A stretch of DNA of 64,000 bases from Carposina sasakii (lineage: Eukaryota; Arthropoda; Insecta; Lepidoptera; Carposinidae), in assembly GCA_014607495.2 (NCBI GenBank), contig CP053149.1, forward strand, positions 14,892,120-14,956,119, written 5' to 3'. Under the pieces are notes generated by a model. It did no database searches, was not told where the DNA came from, and saw only the letters and a program-made list of their open reading frames with translations. Every line of letters begins with the position of its first letter. The first letter of the stretch is position 1. The translations under genes were made by a program, and so were the position numbers. Of the stretch, positions 46,400-58,545 are shown one piece after another.

Positions 46400-48366
46400 T
46401 AACATTAAAAAAACAACAAAACTCTTCGAGCTCAATTTAGTAAAAGTTTAACGAGCCATTTTGCTTACAAATTTCGGCTTGAGACCTTTCTGGCTTAGTA
46501 AACTTTGCTTTGCAGAATCTTAATTATTTATGATGCCTCAAGTTCCGGTGAGGTATCTATCAATGTCAAGACATTAATCCGGCGTTCCGCGGATGATCAC
46601 TCGGCTCTGATTGTGTCGCTAATTACATTTTGTTAACAAGCCCTTTATATATGGTTGAAATAGACATAAAGTTGCAAACTTAGATGCGAACTGGGATCTT
46701 TGAAAATATCTCTAAATCTAATCAAGTAATTAGTTGATGTGTGGCTGCGCCGAATTTGGTATGCAGTGTTTTATAGTAGGTCATATAGTTTGCAGCTGCA
46801 CTAGTTATCAAAGTTCCTCTATGTACACAACCTCTAATGAAATATTGAAGTACAACCGTAGCGCCACTGACTTCTTACTTTTCTATAATTGGCATCCGTT
46901 TTATACCCGGTGACCTGATGTAATTTAAAACGTTATGACTATAATTTTAAGCCGTGAAAATGTTCACAAATTGTAAATTTTTGTTTTTAGATCACAAAAC
47001 ATTGCGTGACACAGTGTCATTTGAAAATACTTAATGCTCCACAGTTTATTACTTCAATAATTCAGCACAATTTCCAAAGACATAAGTTTTGTAAATGATA
47101 GAGAGGAGGACAATTAAAAGTTTCTCAAGTTATGTTTTCCAACCTTCGAGAAATGGTTGCGGCATTACGTATTCGCATTGCGAAAATCCTTTTTTTTTTA
47201 GAATATTCAGTGTTTTAAAAACTTGTGAACTTCTGACCCTTGCTTTTTTTCAATTAAATTTCCAAATAACCCTAGTAATCAAGCGGCCCAGAAAGATCAT
47301 TAACGCACCAATAGACGCCCGGGTCAACATGGAGCTGCCTTTAATTTAAGTCAAACAGAAACCACATCATCCCAAAACTACCCGCAACGTCTGTTTTATC
47401 TCATTTGCATAAGGTTTACAATATCTCGATTCTTGAGCCTTGGTTCAGACTTACTCTGTTGGTACAGATACCAACTCCCTTACTAATGAGAGCTTTTAGG
47501 AGCACTTCTTTTTGGCCTCCCCTCTAATTATGGAAGAACAAAGCCACGCAAATTGATATGGACCGTTGGCCAGGGCTTTTGGTAATGTAATATAGGCAAT
47601 CTACATGCGTACTTGTTTATTATACTTACGGATACCTACTCACATCTTTATTATATGTTGACTTTGTTTATATTTTAGGTAAGCACTCGAATCTATTGTG
47701 ATATTGTGATTGAACTTCAAGGCAAAAAGTGAACCTTAACGTTTTGAAACTCTGATTAGCTCGCAAGGAACTTCTCAGAAAGAATACATTTGATTCTAAT
47801 CCCATTTCTCGCAAACTCTCAATCTTAATGGCCTCGATAAAACCCCAGCTATCAAAAAACCAAAATCGTCCATTACAAAGTTTACAAGAACATCGGCAGT
47901 CAGATTTTAAATTGGACGATAATTGTGGCACAAACTTCGACAGTGAGGCCATCTGACGGCGGATATTGCAGTCGTAACTTTGCACATTAATGCATTCCCA
48001 ACTTGATTGATGCCTTCTTGTTCTTCTCGGGATAATTCGGTAAATCGAATAGCCGATACCCGATCAGTCTCTGTCGGGAATTGGAGAACAGCTATTTTTA
48101 GAAGACGTGGAATAGGAAATGCTTTGAGATCGACTTGTATGCAAAACTATTTGGTGTTTCTTTCTATTTATCATTGTTATTTAAAACTTTCGATCGATTT
48201 CGTTTATACTTTGACTTTAAAATATTATATTGTGTAATTATTCATTCCCTTCAGCCTTTGCTCATTTGACACCCATGAATTTATAATAATTGGTGATGAT
48301 CTTGGTTGATGACCTGTGAAATGAAAAATAAATTATACCTTATTCAAGTATTTAATTAAAATTCAT
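46400..48366. other. No gene recognised
   Basis: The 105-codon minus frame at 47668-47985 is the longest open frame in this stretch. It is Ser/Cys/Leu-rich without a domain, and no acceptor-donor pair frames it. Left out as a gene. Confidence 0.35.
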
Positions 48367-48660
48367 ACCATCTGTCACTATTAACCGAACTTGTACATCT
48401 ATATATATATTTCGATGCAGTTTTCAGGAATATATTGTGTCCCACTTAACATATAGGCTACTTTTTATCACGGGAAAATGTTTTTATCCCGGATAATTTC
48501 GATATTTTGTTTTTTTTTTCTGTAGTCCACGCGGACGGAGTCGCGGGCGTCCACTAGTCTCAACTATACGCTCAAAATTGGTCAGAAGTGGCACCACGTG
48601 GTTTTATCGGCCCTTGGTGCTCTGCCTACCCCGTAAGGGATAAAGGCGTGATTATTATGT
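48367..48660 (+). mobile_element. SINE (copy 3), split by a Helitron
   Basis: 48367-48400 (ACCATCTGTCACTATTAACC...) and 48558-48660 (TCTCAACTATACGCTC... to GATTATTATG) are one 5'-truncated SINE broken at ACA|TCTCAAC. The SINE head is missing. Confidence 0.85.
48398..48557 (+). mobile_element. Complete non-autonomous Helitron inside a SINE
   Basis: Begins TCTATATATATTTCG right after A and ends GCGGGCGTCCACTAG right before T. A GGACG...CGTCC hairpin stands before CTAG. Comparison with the unbroken SINE copies gives the exact empty site, ACATCTCAAC. The 160-bp element carries no ORF. Confidence 0.85.
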
Positions 48661-48742
48661 GCCTATGTGTGTATGTAATTGAATATTTGATTCCCCCAAA
48701 AATGGTCAGATAGGCCGTTGGACAAATCAGTCCTTAATAAAT

Positions 48743-48957
48743 AACATACATACATATAATCACGCCTTTATCCCGATAGAACCACATGGTGCCACTTCTG
48801 ACCAATTTTAGAGTATAGTTGAGATGTACAAGTTCGGTTAGTAGTGACAGGTGGTCAGCCCATCGCCTACAAAACACCAAGACCCTCTTGTCCCTCTACG
48901 TGCTTATACAGTATGCCCGGGATAAGAAGCAGCTGTAGTATTACACGTTATTTTTTT
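48743..48957 (-). mobile_element. SINE (copy 4) with internal deletion
   Basis: Compared with the others it lacks about 30 bases between CGCCTTTATCCC and GATAGAACC, removing the TTACGGGGTAGGC block. The rest is well kept. Confidence 0.85.
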
Positions 48958-49739
48958 CTTAATAAATAAGCTGCTGGCTAATGTGATAATAATGTATATG
49001 AATGTTATGAATTTCGTTTGGTTTGTTTTGAATTCTCGTACCTATATCGTCTATTAGTTGCCCAAGATGGTCAATTTCCGGGATGAAAAGCAATTATGAT
49101 AAACAGTTTTCACTCGATGTCAGTATAGATTGATCGTTCCGGCGCGACGGTGCGCTGAATATTTATTGATAAAGACTCGGGGTAAAGATAGACTAAGAGA
49201 AGATTTATTTATTGTCGGAAGGATAAATCTTATGTAATTTTTCTCAAAAAATATTGCTGCAGTACTAAATGCATCAAAAAGAAGTTGCGCTATGCTTTAT
49301 GAACGATTGTTCGTCATGCTAAAACTCAATCGTTTTTAATAAAAAATTCTGTGTGCATTTGGGTGAGTCCACTAAAGGTCACATAATTGATGTTTTTAAT
49401 AAAAAAATTATAATGTGGGCTTTTATATCTAGAAAGTAGTTACCTCAAGTTTATATCGGTTTCAAGTAGTCTTTTATGTTAATTCATAGAAACCCCACTC
49501 ATGTCACCATCTCATCTGTTTTAACCTTATCCTGCCACGATCGCGTATTGGATTGTGCAAATTGAATTGTAGTGAGAGAATAATGAAGACGGAATATCGG
49601 AGTTGGTATCTCGAGCCGATTTTACATCGCTTTCATGCCAATGAGAAAATTCTTCGAACAGTCAGTGCGTACCAATAAATTTCGGCGTTTCTTAAATTTT
49701 GACCTAACAGCGACACAAAAAGGGTTGTGTTTTTCGAGA

Positions 49740-49875
49740 TTACGTTTGTATGACGTACGTTTCTTTAACATGTTCTAGAGCCTAAACGGTCAGTCGTATT
49801 TGAGCTTGAGTGGTATCATTTAGATTCGTCATATTCGTGAGAGACATTGGAATTTAAGAAATCGGGTTTTTTTTT
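49740..49875 (+). repeat. Dispersed repeat, 'ATTTGAGCTTGAG' family
   Basis: GTATTTGAGCTTGAGTGGTA, GATTCGTC and AATCGGGTTTTTTTT recur at 63421-63570 (TATTTGAGCTTGAGAGGTG, GGTCGGGTTTATTTC). It lies right next to the following SINE. Confidence 0.5.
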
Positions 49876-50101
49876 ACATATAATACATATAAATATAATC
49901 ACGCCTTTATCCGTTACTGGGTAGGCAGAGCACCAAGGGCCGATAGAACTACATAGTGCCACTTCTGACCAATTTTGAGGGTATAATTGAGATGTACAAG
50001 TTCGGTTAGTAGTGACAGGTGGTCACCCCATCGCCTACAAAACCCCAAGATCCTCTTGTCCCTCTACTGACTTGTACAGTATGCCCAGAGCAGCATAGAA
50101 G
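49876..50101 (-). mobile_element. SINE (copy 5), shortened head
   Basis: Well conserved from GTATGCCC to the tail, but the head between the GCCCGGGA block and GCTGCTCT is deleted, leaving CCCAGAGCAGCATAG. Confidence 0.85.
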
Positions 50102-51223
50102 AGTTTTTTCTTTAAATAAATTAGGTTATTCTGACGATGCGATGGCCCTTTGAATTTCTCTCAACGCATTGACAGTTCCACCAGTAATTTCCTTTCCAGC
50201 TCCGTTGGAATAATGATGGAGTGAGGCCTTTAAGTGAGCAGTTAAGGTGGCTACGATCCTGAGAAGATCTTGTGAATTAGTTATGAATTCAGTGTGATAG
50301 TGGAAATTGATTTGAAGGTATTAGATTAATGGATAGAACTGTTGGAGAGAGAATTAAGATGTTTGACTGAGACCGGTTAGCGTTAGTTATATTATGGTAT
50401 CAATAGTATACTCTCATGAGAACACTAGAGTGCAGATGTAGTAGCACCTTTCTAGTGGTCTTGCCGTGTTGAAGAGTTTGAAAGCGAACTCGTTCTAGTG
50501 AAAATGGACCGATTGGGAAAGTGGACCGATGGTTCCGGAGGGCCGTGGACCATGGTATCTGTGGTGCTCGTCTAGTCTCGCGCTATCTCGGTATTAATTA
50601 TTTGCTCTCTGCCATACAAACGATGTCCAATGCCATACAAGATACAGGGTGTCCAAAAGTGATCTGTAAAACGAATAAAATGTAACTCTACATATAATCT
50701 GAATGTTATTCCGTTTTAACAAATTACATCTCACCTGTTGATCTGTTGTGTATGGGCGAGGGACACAATGGGTCCCATTAGCAGGGGTTATGTAATTGTA
50801 TGGGACGACCCGGATATGTCGGTTGAGCCGTTTCTACCCGGGTTACAGCAGACTCGGGTTGAAGGTTGTTTCCCGCTGAATGTTAATTTTTCACTATGTA
50901 TGTACGAGTAGCGCTGCTAGCGGTCATATAGCGACCGTATGAATACAAAAGTGCAGTCATATGGAATGTTCCTTCACTGCCACAATATAGTGTGGTTGGT
51001 ACTAACAAACCGCGCGTAAAGTAATATCCTTCCTCGTTATAATTGACTTGACAGCAAAATGTATAGAATATCTGTGAAACTAAAATTATATAATAGCTTA
51101 TACATAGTTTAAAGCTTGTTATTAATAAGGCCCTTAGACTGTACCGCTATCATAGAAAATCAAAGCTTAACGACGTTGTTTCGATAAGTTCAAGATTACT
51201 TAAAGATTCTATGACGGCCTATG
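50102..51223. other. No gene seen; one transposon end
   Basis: GATACAGGGTGTCCAAAAG at 50643 looks like the terminus of another ACAGGGTG-type DNA element; its partner end was not found. Confidence 0.35.
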
Positions 51224-51362
51224 GGGCGATTTTTTCAAACGTCAGATAGCGTATCAGAAGAATAGAAGTTGATGCCGTCCTTCTCTAAAACTTGGTCATG
51301 ATAGAGACGGAATCAACTTTATTCTTCCGATAGGCTATATGGCTTTTGGAAAAATCTGCCCT
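51224..51362. mobile_element. 139-bp palindromic MITE
   Basis: GGGCGATTTTTTC...AGAAGAATAGAAGTTGATGCCG on the left inverts onto CGGAATCAACTTTATTCTTC...GAAAAATCTGCCC on the right, about 57 bases per arm with some mismatches. The core is shared with 1150-1197. Confidence 0.75.
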
Positions 51363-51364
51363 AA

Positions 51365-53425
51365 ATCAAATCCACTTGGTAAAAATATTCAGATATGGTA
51401 CGACACAAATATCAAACAAAACGTGCAATAATTCACAAGCAGTCGCCGATACAAACTTGAATTGCTTTCAATACGGCTGCCGGACGGCCGGACAAATATT
51501 ATTATTGTAAAGAAGTTCGGACGGATAGGTAGACGCGAACTGAATAAACTATGTCATTGGACAATATACAATAGGCACTGTGTATTGTTTCTATAAAATG
51601 ACGTGTGTTTTGAAGAAGTAGACTTTTGCAGGAAATTGAGCGGTATATTTTTAGGCCAACACTAATAATCTCATAGTCGTGCCCACGATTTTGTATTGAC
51701 AGGGTAGATTCACACACAGCATAGTATGAGCAGTGTTAAATTGCACATATATGAAAAAACAGTGAATACTATATCTACCTATAAGTACCTATATATAAAC
51801 TATAAATTGATAAAAATATTTTTTTGGATAATCCTTTTGATGATTTTCAATAAATCTTAAAGAGAAAGGAAAATGCCCTGTGATTCACCTTTTTTACATT
51901 TCTTAAGCCTTTTAAATTATAGTATTGTCTTATTCCAACTAGCACAAAAATAGTAAAAGGCTACGGTCATAAACCTAAGAGATATGTAAAGGAAGATGAA
52001 ACAAAATTTCCTCTGAAAAGCAACAAAAAATACCTACTTTGTGATTGTTCTACTTGTACTAGGTGAAGTGAAGGTAACAGGGGCCAGAGGTCACTCAAAC
52101 GATTCATCCATACCTGATTATATTCGAAATCGAAATTCTCCTTTCAGAAAAAGGATTGGCCCAGATCGAATTAATTAGTCTCTAGAAAACATTTTAAATA
52201 TTGCTTTAAGATTACTATTACCTACCACAAATAAGGCAAGAAAATATTACGCGAATCGTATTGCAGCACTGGCGAGCTTTAACCCAAATAATAATAGGTA
52301 TTAATTATTATTTATACGAAATTTTAATTAAAACAACAAAAATCCAGTAGGATTTTTCATAAAGCTAGCTTAAATTCTAATTAAAAAGTGTATTTAGAGC
52401 ACATAATGGAAGCAGTAATTAACGCCAGAATTAATTAATATTCCGGCCGGGCAAGTTGTTCCTTATTTTCATATTTAAGGTTACATAGAGGTTAGGATAA
52501 AAAGTTAAAGAATTGCACGGACATGCGATTTTAGGTCATTTACGTCGATATCTTTTTTGACATATTGAAAGAAACGGAGTTAAAAAACCTTAGTTTATTA
52601 TTAGGTTTCTTTATGTCGGTTTTAACTTATATTGGACGTATAAATCTCGCTAAAAATCCATTTTTTAGGAACACAGCTGTGTGTAAAAAACTTGTAATGG
52701 TCACAGTTGTATTATGATCTTCCTAGTTTTATTTTAATAAAATTTCAATTTAACCAAATTCATTATTAGTAAAATAAATCGATATTGCTTTAGATTAACA
52801 CAATCGTAAAGTCTCTCTTCTTATCTATATTCGAACAATATTGAAAGACAAAAACCCATTTAGTAAAATATATAGAAACCTACATAATAGAAGTTGTACT
52901 TATAATATAACATAAAATACTCGTATCCATCGAATCGCCAGCCAAAAGTCGCTCGCTAGCGTGGGTACTATTTGCTTCATTAGTTCAGCCTTAATTTAAT
53001 TTGTCTAGGTTCATCTAATGTTTCAGTGTCTAATTATTTTAGTTGCTTGGCAAATAATTTACTTTGTGAATCGTGAAATGCAAAGTCTTTTACAGTATTG
53101 ATCTTTTAAATAAATACGTTTTTCCAAATTCGAATCCTTCAACTCGGGTCGGATTTTCTTGTCTTCAACACTATCATACGTTGGGCATGGGTGATATTTC
53201 AATATAAAATTTGCCGTGTAACAACGATAATATAGAGACTGTAGCCTACCTAATAAATATATGTAATACCTACTTAACGAAATAAAAGGGAAAGATGATT
53301 TACACGAATTTATCTACAAACTCAGAGATGAAATTGAAGGAATGTACAATTAGTGAAGGTGAATGTGTAGGTGAGTAGAACGTTGATGAAGGAGTGTAAA
53401 ATGTAAAGGTGTAGGAAGTCGGTGA
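51365..53425. other. No gene recognised
   Basis: Strongly AT-rich. The minus ORF at 51502-51717 has no exon signals. Confidence 0.4.
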
Positions 53426-53429
53426 GCAG

Positions 53430-53557
53430 AGTCTTCTCTTGAGGGTCCTGGGTCGACGGCGTTCCAGGAGTCACGCCCCCGGGTGTAGTAGTTGCAGGCA
53501 GAAGTTGAAGGTACTGGATGATCGAAGAATGATCCATTCATCATCAGGATGTGATAA
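53430..53557 (-). CDS. Candidate exon, product unknown
   Basis: On the minus strand CATATTTCATTTCCAG is a good acceptor ending near 53558. Two frames are open behind it. One reads MNGSFFDHPVPSTSACNYYT and then RGRDSWNAVDPGPSRED. The other, from ATG at 53537, reads MDHSSIIQYLQLLPATTTPG and is Pro/Thr-rich. GC content is well above the flanks. No strong donor follows; a CGTGACT is the nearest. If real it may be a first or last exon. Family not recognised. Confidence 0.28.
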
Positions 53558-54193
53558 ACTGGAAATGAAATATGTTGTGTTAAACTAAAAAGTCCCTTAA
53601 ACTCCTCGAATTGAGCTCCTAGGGCTTCTATAAGGTTCTCGAGGTTAGTGAATCCTACAAATTATTGCTATAAATCACCGTTGCAACTAACAAGACTAGC
53701 AAAATGTTAGTTTAGTCTTAGTTTCAAAATATTAGCAACTGTAACTAACACATCTTAATAAATAACAATTATATTAGCAAGCTGATAGCCATCACCAGTT
53801 TTATGTATAACACTAAAACATAATACGCAAGGAAACATAAACTCAGCATTTAGAACAACTGTACGGAATATTAAGTGCAAATAAATGATTTATGATTACA
53901 ATGGAAAGTTTAGGAAAACAGTTAAACTTTTATGTTGTTGTGCCCATTAATTTATGCTGTTTCAGAAATGATGAAATTTATCGTCCGTGTAATGCGCTGC
54001 TTATGCTTTATGGACTGTTCGTAATTCTGAGTGTTGACGTTTGCTTGGGAAGCGAATACACGAGATATAATATTTTATAAATCCTGAAATTTCATAAAAA
54101 GTAGCTCAGATACAGATTGCGGTCAAATAAGACAGAAAAAATGCTTTCCTGCAGTAATTAGGTATTCTTTATTATGAGAAACATATTAATATA

Positions 54194-54457
54194 TACAGGG
54201 TGTAACAAAAAGGGTATGTTAAGCGAAAAGCTACGTAAACAGCCCACCGTAGAGAACCTATCCACAAAATTTGAGACTCGAAATCACATGTTTATTTTTC
54301 AAGATTGTATGAAAATTCCTGAGATATTTAAAAATTCTCCATACTATCGGGAAAAATAAACATGTCATTTCGAGTCTCAAATTTTGTAGATAGGTTCTCT
54401 ACAGTGGGCTATTTACGTAGCTTTTCGCTTAACATACCCCTTTTGTTACACCCTGTA
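54194..54457. mobile_element. Foldback MITE with 107-bp arms
   Basis: Arms 54194-54300 and 54351-54457 are inverted copies with 5 differences in 107, around a 50-bp loop. Both begin TACAGGGTGTAACAAAA. The 61-codon + frame inside is a by-product. A half copy is at 2876-2928. Confidence 0.92.
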
Positions 54458-54459
54458 TG

Positions 54460-55320
54460 GAACTATAAAATTAACTGCTTTTCTTAATTTATAAAGAGTG
54501 TAATTTTACACATAATATTATACTTTTAGTCGTCTTGAATTTAGTAATTTTCATCTGGTTCATATTTAAACGCGCAAAAGGTGCCAAATAAAGATCCGTA
54601 ATCTCTGCCTATCCGTAATCTATAAGTACATGTGTATTTAAAGGAACTGTAAAAAATATTTTAGAAAGTTTTGGCTACTTATTGCGAGCAATATCAAATC
54701 CTCATTCCTCATCAAATCTTACCTTTGTTTTCTTCGATTATGTCATCATCATCACCATTATTTCCATACATCGATGTAACTATATGTGTTACTCGTGTAT
54801 TTTCACCCTTAGATGACATTGTTAAGTGTGCTTTATTTGTCTATGTACTAGTATTTATTGCTGGTTGACAATTTTAAGTGTCGTATATTTATTTAATTAT
54901 TCTAATGTTTTCTCCCTACTTTGAACAGAACTTAATGCTCCAATATATATCGATATTATGTTGGCATATTTGTCCATTGGTCATTAGATTGTTTTGTGAA
55001 GTCGAAGTACCTATTCGCGATTTTTAATACTTAGCAGAATCAAGTTAAGTATTTTCGGAGTTTGAATTTATATAGTTCATCACTAATTTTGGGTGTGATT
55101 TTGTGGAATTTGACTGGAAGTGTCTACTTATAAAACTGCTCTAATTTTACTAGACGGTAAACTTCTAGATATGTTTCCGTGTCATTCTGAATAGGTAAGC
55201 TATCAGCGTCAGAGCCTCGTCCTTTAAATAGCACGGACAGGTGAGGTTGACTTTGGGTCCTAATTGTTCTAAGGTAAAAGTCGAACGCATTTACAACTTA
55301 CAGTTATTAAATTATTGTGC
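54460..55320. other. No gene or element recognised
   Basis: AT-rich; only trivial CATCATCATCACC and short words. Confidence 0.4.
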
Positions 55321-55321
55321 T

Positions 55322-55707
55322 TATACAGGGTGATTTTTGGTCGTCAACGTTCCCGAAAACTACGGAATCTCCTCATCATCACGATCATTTTTCTCCATGG
55401 AAGCATACCTGGGAAGTGTCTGGTTTCCAAAATATTAGGTTCCAAAGTTGAGTAAATAGACTGCGTTTTTCTGCATAAATGCACATAGACGCGCGTAGCA
55501 AGATTTTTTCACGAGAAATAATTAACATCTGTCTATAAAAAAAAACTAACATAAACACTAGATACTATAAATTTCGCCCGATCAAGTAAATATATTTTTT
55601 TTAAATATTTTTTTTCCCAGCATTTTTTTTGGCATAAAGTTACTTTATTTGATGTATAGAGTACGTACCCTTCGTTAATGGTGGCCACGAAAAAACGCCC
55701 TGTATAC
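55322..55707 (+). mobile_element. 'TATACAGG' MITE, copy 4
   Basis: Full length from TATACAGGGTGATTTTTGG to AAAAAACGCCCTGTATA. Both termini are the most intact of the four copies, so the inverted ends can be read directly. Confidence 0.92.
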
Positions 55708-55709
55708 CC

Positions 55710-56735
55710 ACCTACGTAGCATTTCTAGGAACTAGCTACATGGCTACACCTATGTTTTAGCAATTTTTCTATTGGTTTTTTATTAATCTCAGCTATTCCC
55801 AGTATCCAACTTGTCGACACGGTCCCGACAAGTCCCCAATGATGTGCACCACTAAGCGTCGCCAACGAAGCGTCACGGCCAGGCTGAGATTGTAACGTAA
55901 CTTACTTAGAATATTCACGTTTTATCGATGAATTGTCCTTATTGTGTTAGTGATAAAGTACACGTTTATGTCGTGACGAGTTTGGGTCCGTGTATGGAAA
56001 ATGTTTAAAAAGTTGGGCTATTGATAGTTGCGGTATCTTTATTTTGAAATTAGCTTCTGTATACTTTCTGAAGACATTTTTTAAGGATGTATGTAAGATA
56101 TAGGGAAAGTTTTCGAGCTAATGTATGAGCATTCATTGCAAAATGTATTTGAAAGTAACTACCTAACTATGTATGAATTTTACTTGAATTACATACCTAA
56201 CTAACAAAAGTTGGTTGTATAGAAGACCATATACACAAGCGTCTGTCAGGAGTATTATTATACCTCTAACTACGGTTGTCCTTTGATCACTTCCATCAGG
56301 AGGGGCGCTGCCTCTTCCACAGAACAAACTCCAAAACTTCGTTTGCGGCTCAAAATTTTAATTGCTTACATCAGCTATCCCAAGGAATTTAATCAACGTT
56401 CTTCAAACAGATGTAAAAAGAAAGTTTGTAGAAAAAAATGTTATTTTTTATTCCTTAAGCATAGTCGCCGGCAATTTAGAAAATTCCCGCGCCGGAGCTT
56501 ATGGAAATAAAACGGTAAAGTTTAAGGCGAGGAATCTCGGTTGCAGGTCAAAAGAAGAACGATGAGTTTGATGTCTGATTCAAGCAAAAATTTGTGCATT
56601 GGATACAAATTAAAACATAACCAGATAGGCACACAAATAATACACACAAGAAACTTATAAAAAGATGAAAAAAAAACCACATTGTTGAAAAATACGTAAT
56701 ATTTTTATATCAACTGTATTATTTTTATTGGATTC
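55710..56735. other. No gene recognised
   Basis: Two overlapping + ORFs at 56283-56565 have no domain. Bases 55800-55890 are slightly GC-rich. Confidence 0.35.
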
Positions 56736-56736
56736 T

Positions 56737-56992
56737 GTGCTGCTCTGGAAGTGAAAAAAAAACGTATAATACTACAGTTGCTTCTCTTCCCGGGCATACT
56801 GTACAAGTTACTAGAGGGACAAGAGGGTCTTAGTGTTTTGTAGGCGATGGGCTGACCATCTATCACTACTAACCAAACTTGTACATCTCAACTATGCCCT
56901 CAAAATTGGTCAGAAGTGGCACCATGTGGTTCTATCGGCCCTTGGTGCTCTGCCTAACCCGTAAGGGATAAAGGCGTGATTATATGTATGTA
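56737..56992 (+). mobile_element. SINE, full length (copy 6 of 7)
   Basis: TGTGCTGCTCTGGAAGTG to GATTATATGTATGTAA, all family blocks present. An A-run after the head is longer than in copy 1. Confidence 0.88.
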
Positions 56993-57519
56993 ACCTTCTT
57001 TTTATATCGACTGATGTATAATATCAGTCATTAGCATTACTGCCTTTTTATTACATAAAGATTCCTTAAAAAAAAAAAAAAAACATAGATACAATTAAAT
57101 ATATACGTAGATTTAATTAATAACACTACTGTAAGTTTAGAATAACGACTAGATATACATTTCTCGTAGGCATTAAAAGCTTTCTGACGGTTGGACTTTA
57201 ATTGGAGCAATTCCGAGAAACAAAGGTGGACCAGCACTTTAATTCCATTCCACCCTCTGGAGAGGGATGAAGCTGGAAACAAGTTGCATACGATTTGTAT
57301 TATGCATTGTGTATGAATGCGCTTTGTAAGTAAACTTTGTTCTGTGGCTGTTCATTGCTAGGCATTTTTTAAATACTAGCTTAACTAACCCGTGAGGAAA
57401 GATTTAAATATCGTAGATAAATTATTACATCTGTTTTATAAAAAAGCTGTCATATTTTTCTCAGATGGGTGCATTTTGAACAATCGAATTGAATAATTAA
57501 AAGCAACATACTTACTTCC

Positions 57520-57949
57520 GTTATCACCAGTGGTCGGAGTAGGTATATTGAATTAAGGTCATTGACATCAAACGTATATGTTAATATGGATACGCCTCCG
57601 AGTTTCCGGATACAAATGGATCTTAGATGTTAAAAGAAATAGCTTAAAATTAGAAAATATTGAAAAAATTATAGTTATTTATTTTAATTGTATAGAGACA
57701 GAAAAACAAAATGTAGAAATTGTAACCGATGAGGATTAAAAATAATTGTTTTTAATAAAATTGTAATAATGATTATTTATATTAACAATAAACAATTTTG
57801 TTTGGTTACGTATGGTTTTTTATTTTATTACTCTATTTACCAAATTTTTGGAAACTCCGGTACATTCCGGAAAAAATGCATGTCCATGTTCTGATATCAT
57901 GACGCAAGTATGTAAAATCAATATACCTACTCCGACCACTGGTTATCAC
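57520..57949. mobile_element. MITE-like element with about 33-bp inverted ends
   Basis: CCAGTGGTCGGAGTAGGTAT at 57527 is exactly inverted by ATACCTACTCCGACCACTGG near 57922. Inside, CTCCGAGTTTCCGG and CCGGTACATTCCGG give a weaker second pairing. About 430 bp. Confidence 0.65.
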
Positions 57950-58545
57950 TCACATAATTTATTTCATTCTGGTACTTATACCTATTTTTTAGAGCGAAGC
58001 GATTGAAGACATATTGTTCTAAATGGGCGTTCTATTTATCAAAGTTCTCAATTTCAAAGTTATCAATATTGCCCGCCGATTGCCAAGAGACGTCGTTAAT
58101 GGGTCTTGAATTTGGATGATTTCCGATCCTCCCCGGACCAATACGGCAGAACTGTGTCCTGTTTTGTGGTACTTAGGAGATCAATAACGTGACGAGCGAG
58201 TCCCTTGTGTGTTGACTGTTGTGGCGTACATCTATTTGGCGATGGGGCTTCATTTCGGGCGTGTAGCTGTAATATGACAAACTGATTTTACTGATGTATA
58301 GGAACCGGAAATCTCCATTTTGCACACCGAATCTAATACGAAAATAAATAATTGAAGTGGGGATAGGAATAGATAGTATATGACAGTTGTATTATGTTAT
58401 AGTTGTAGATTCTTTACGAGTACTTTGTTTCGTTAGGAAGCCTGCGTTGCTCTAAGGTACTTTGTCATTGAAGTGAACTGCAACTAAAATATTTATGTAA
58501 TGATGGGACGGCGTTACGCGCGGGGCAGGTTGATGATATCAGCCT

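Noticed and set aside
47668..47985. 105-codon minus ORF as a gene
   Set aside because: No domain, no splice pair and no compositional change from the surroundings; a random open frame of this size is expected in 64 kb.
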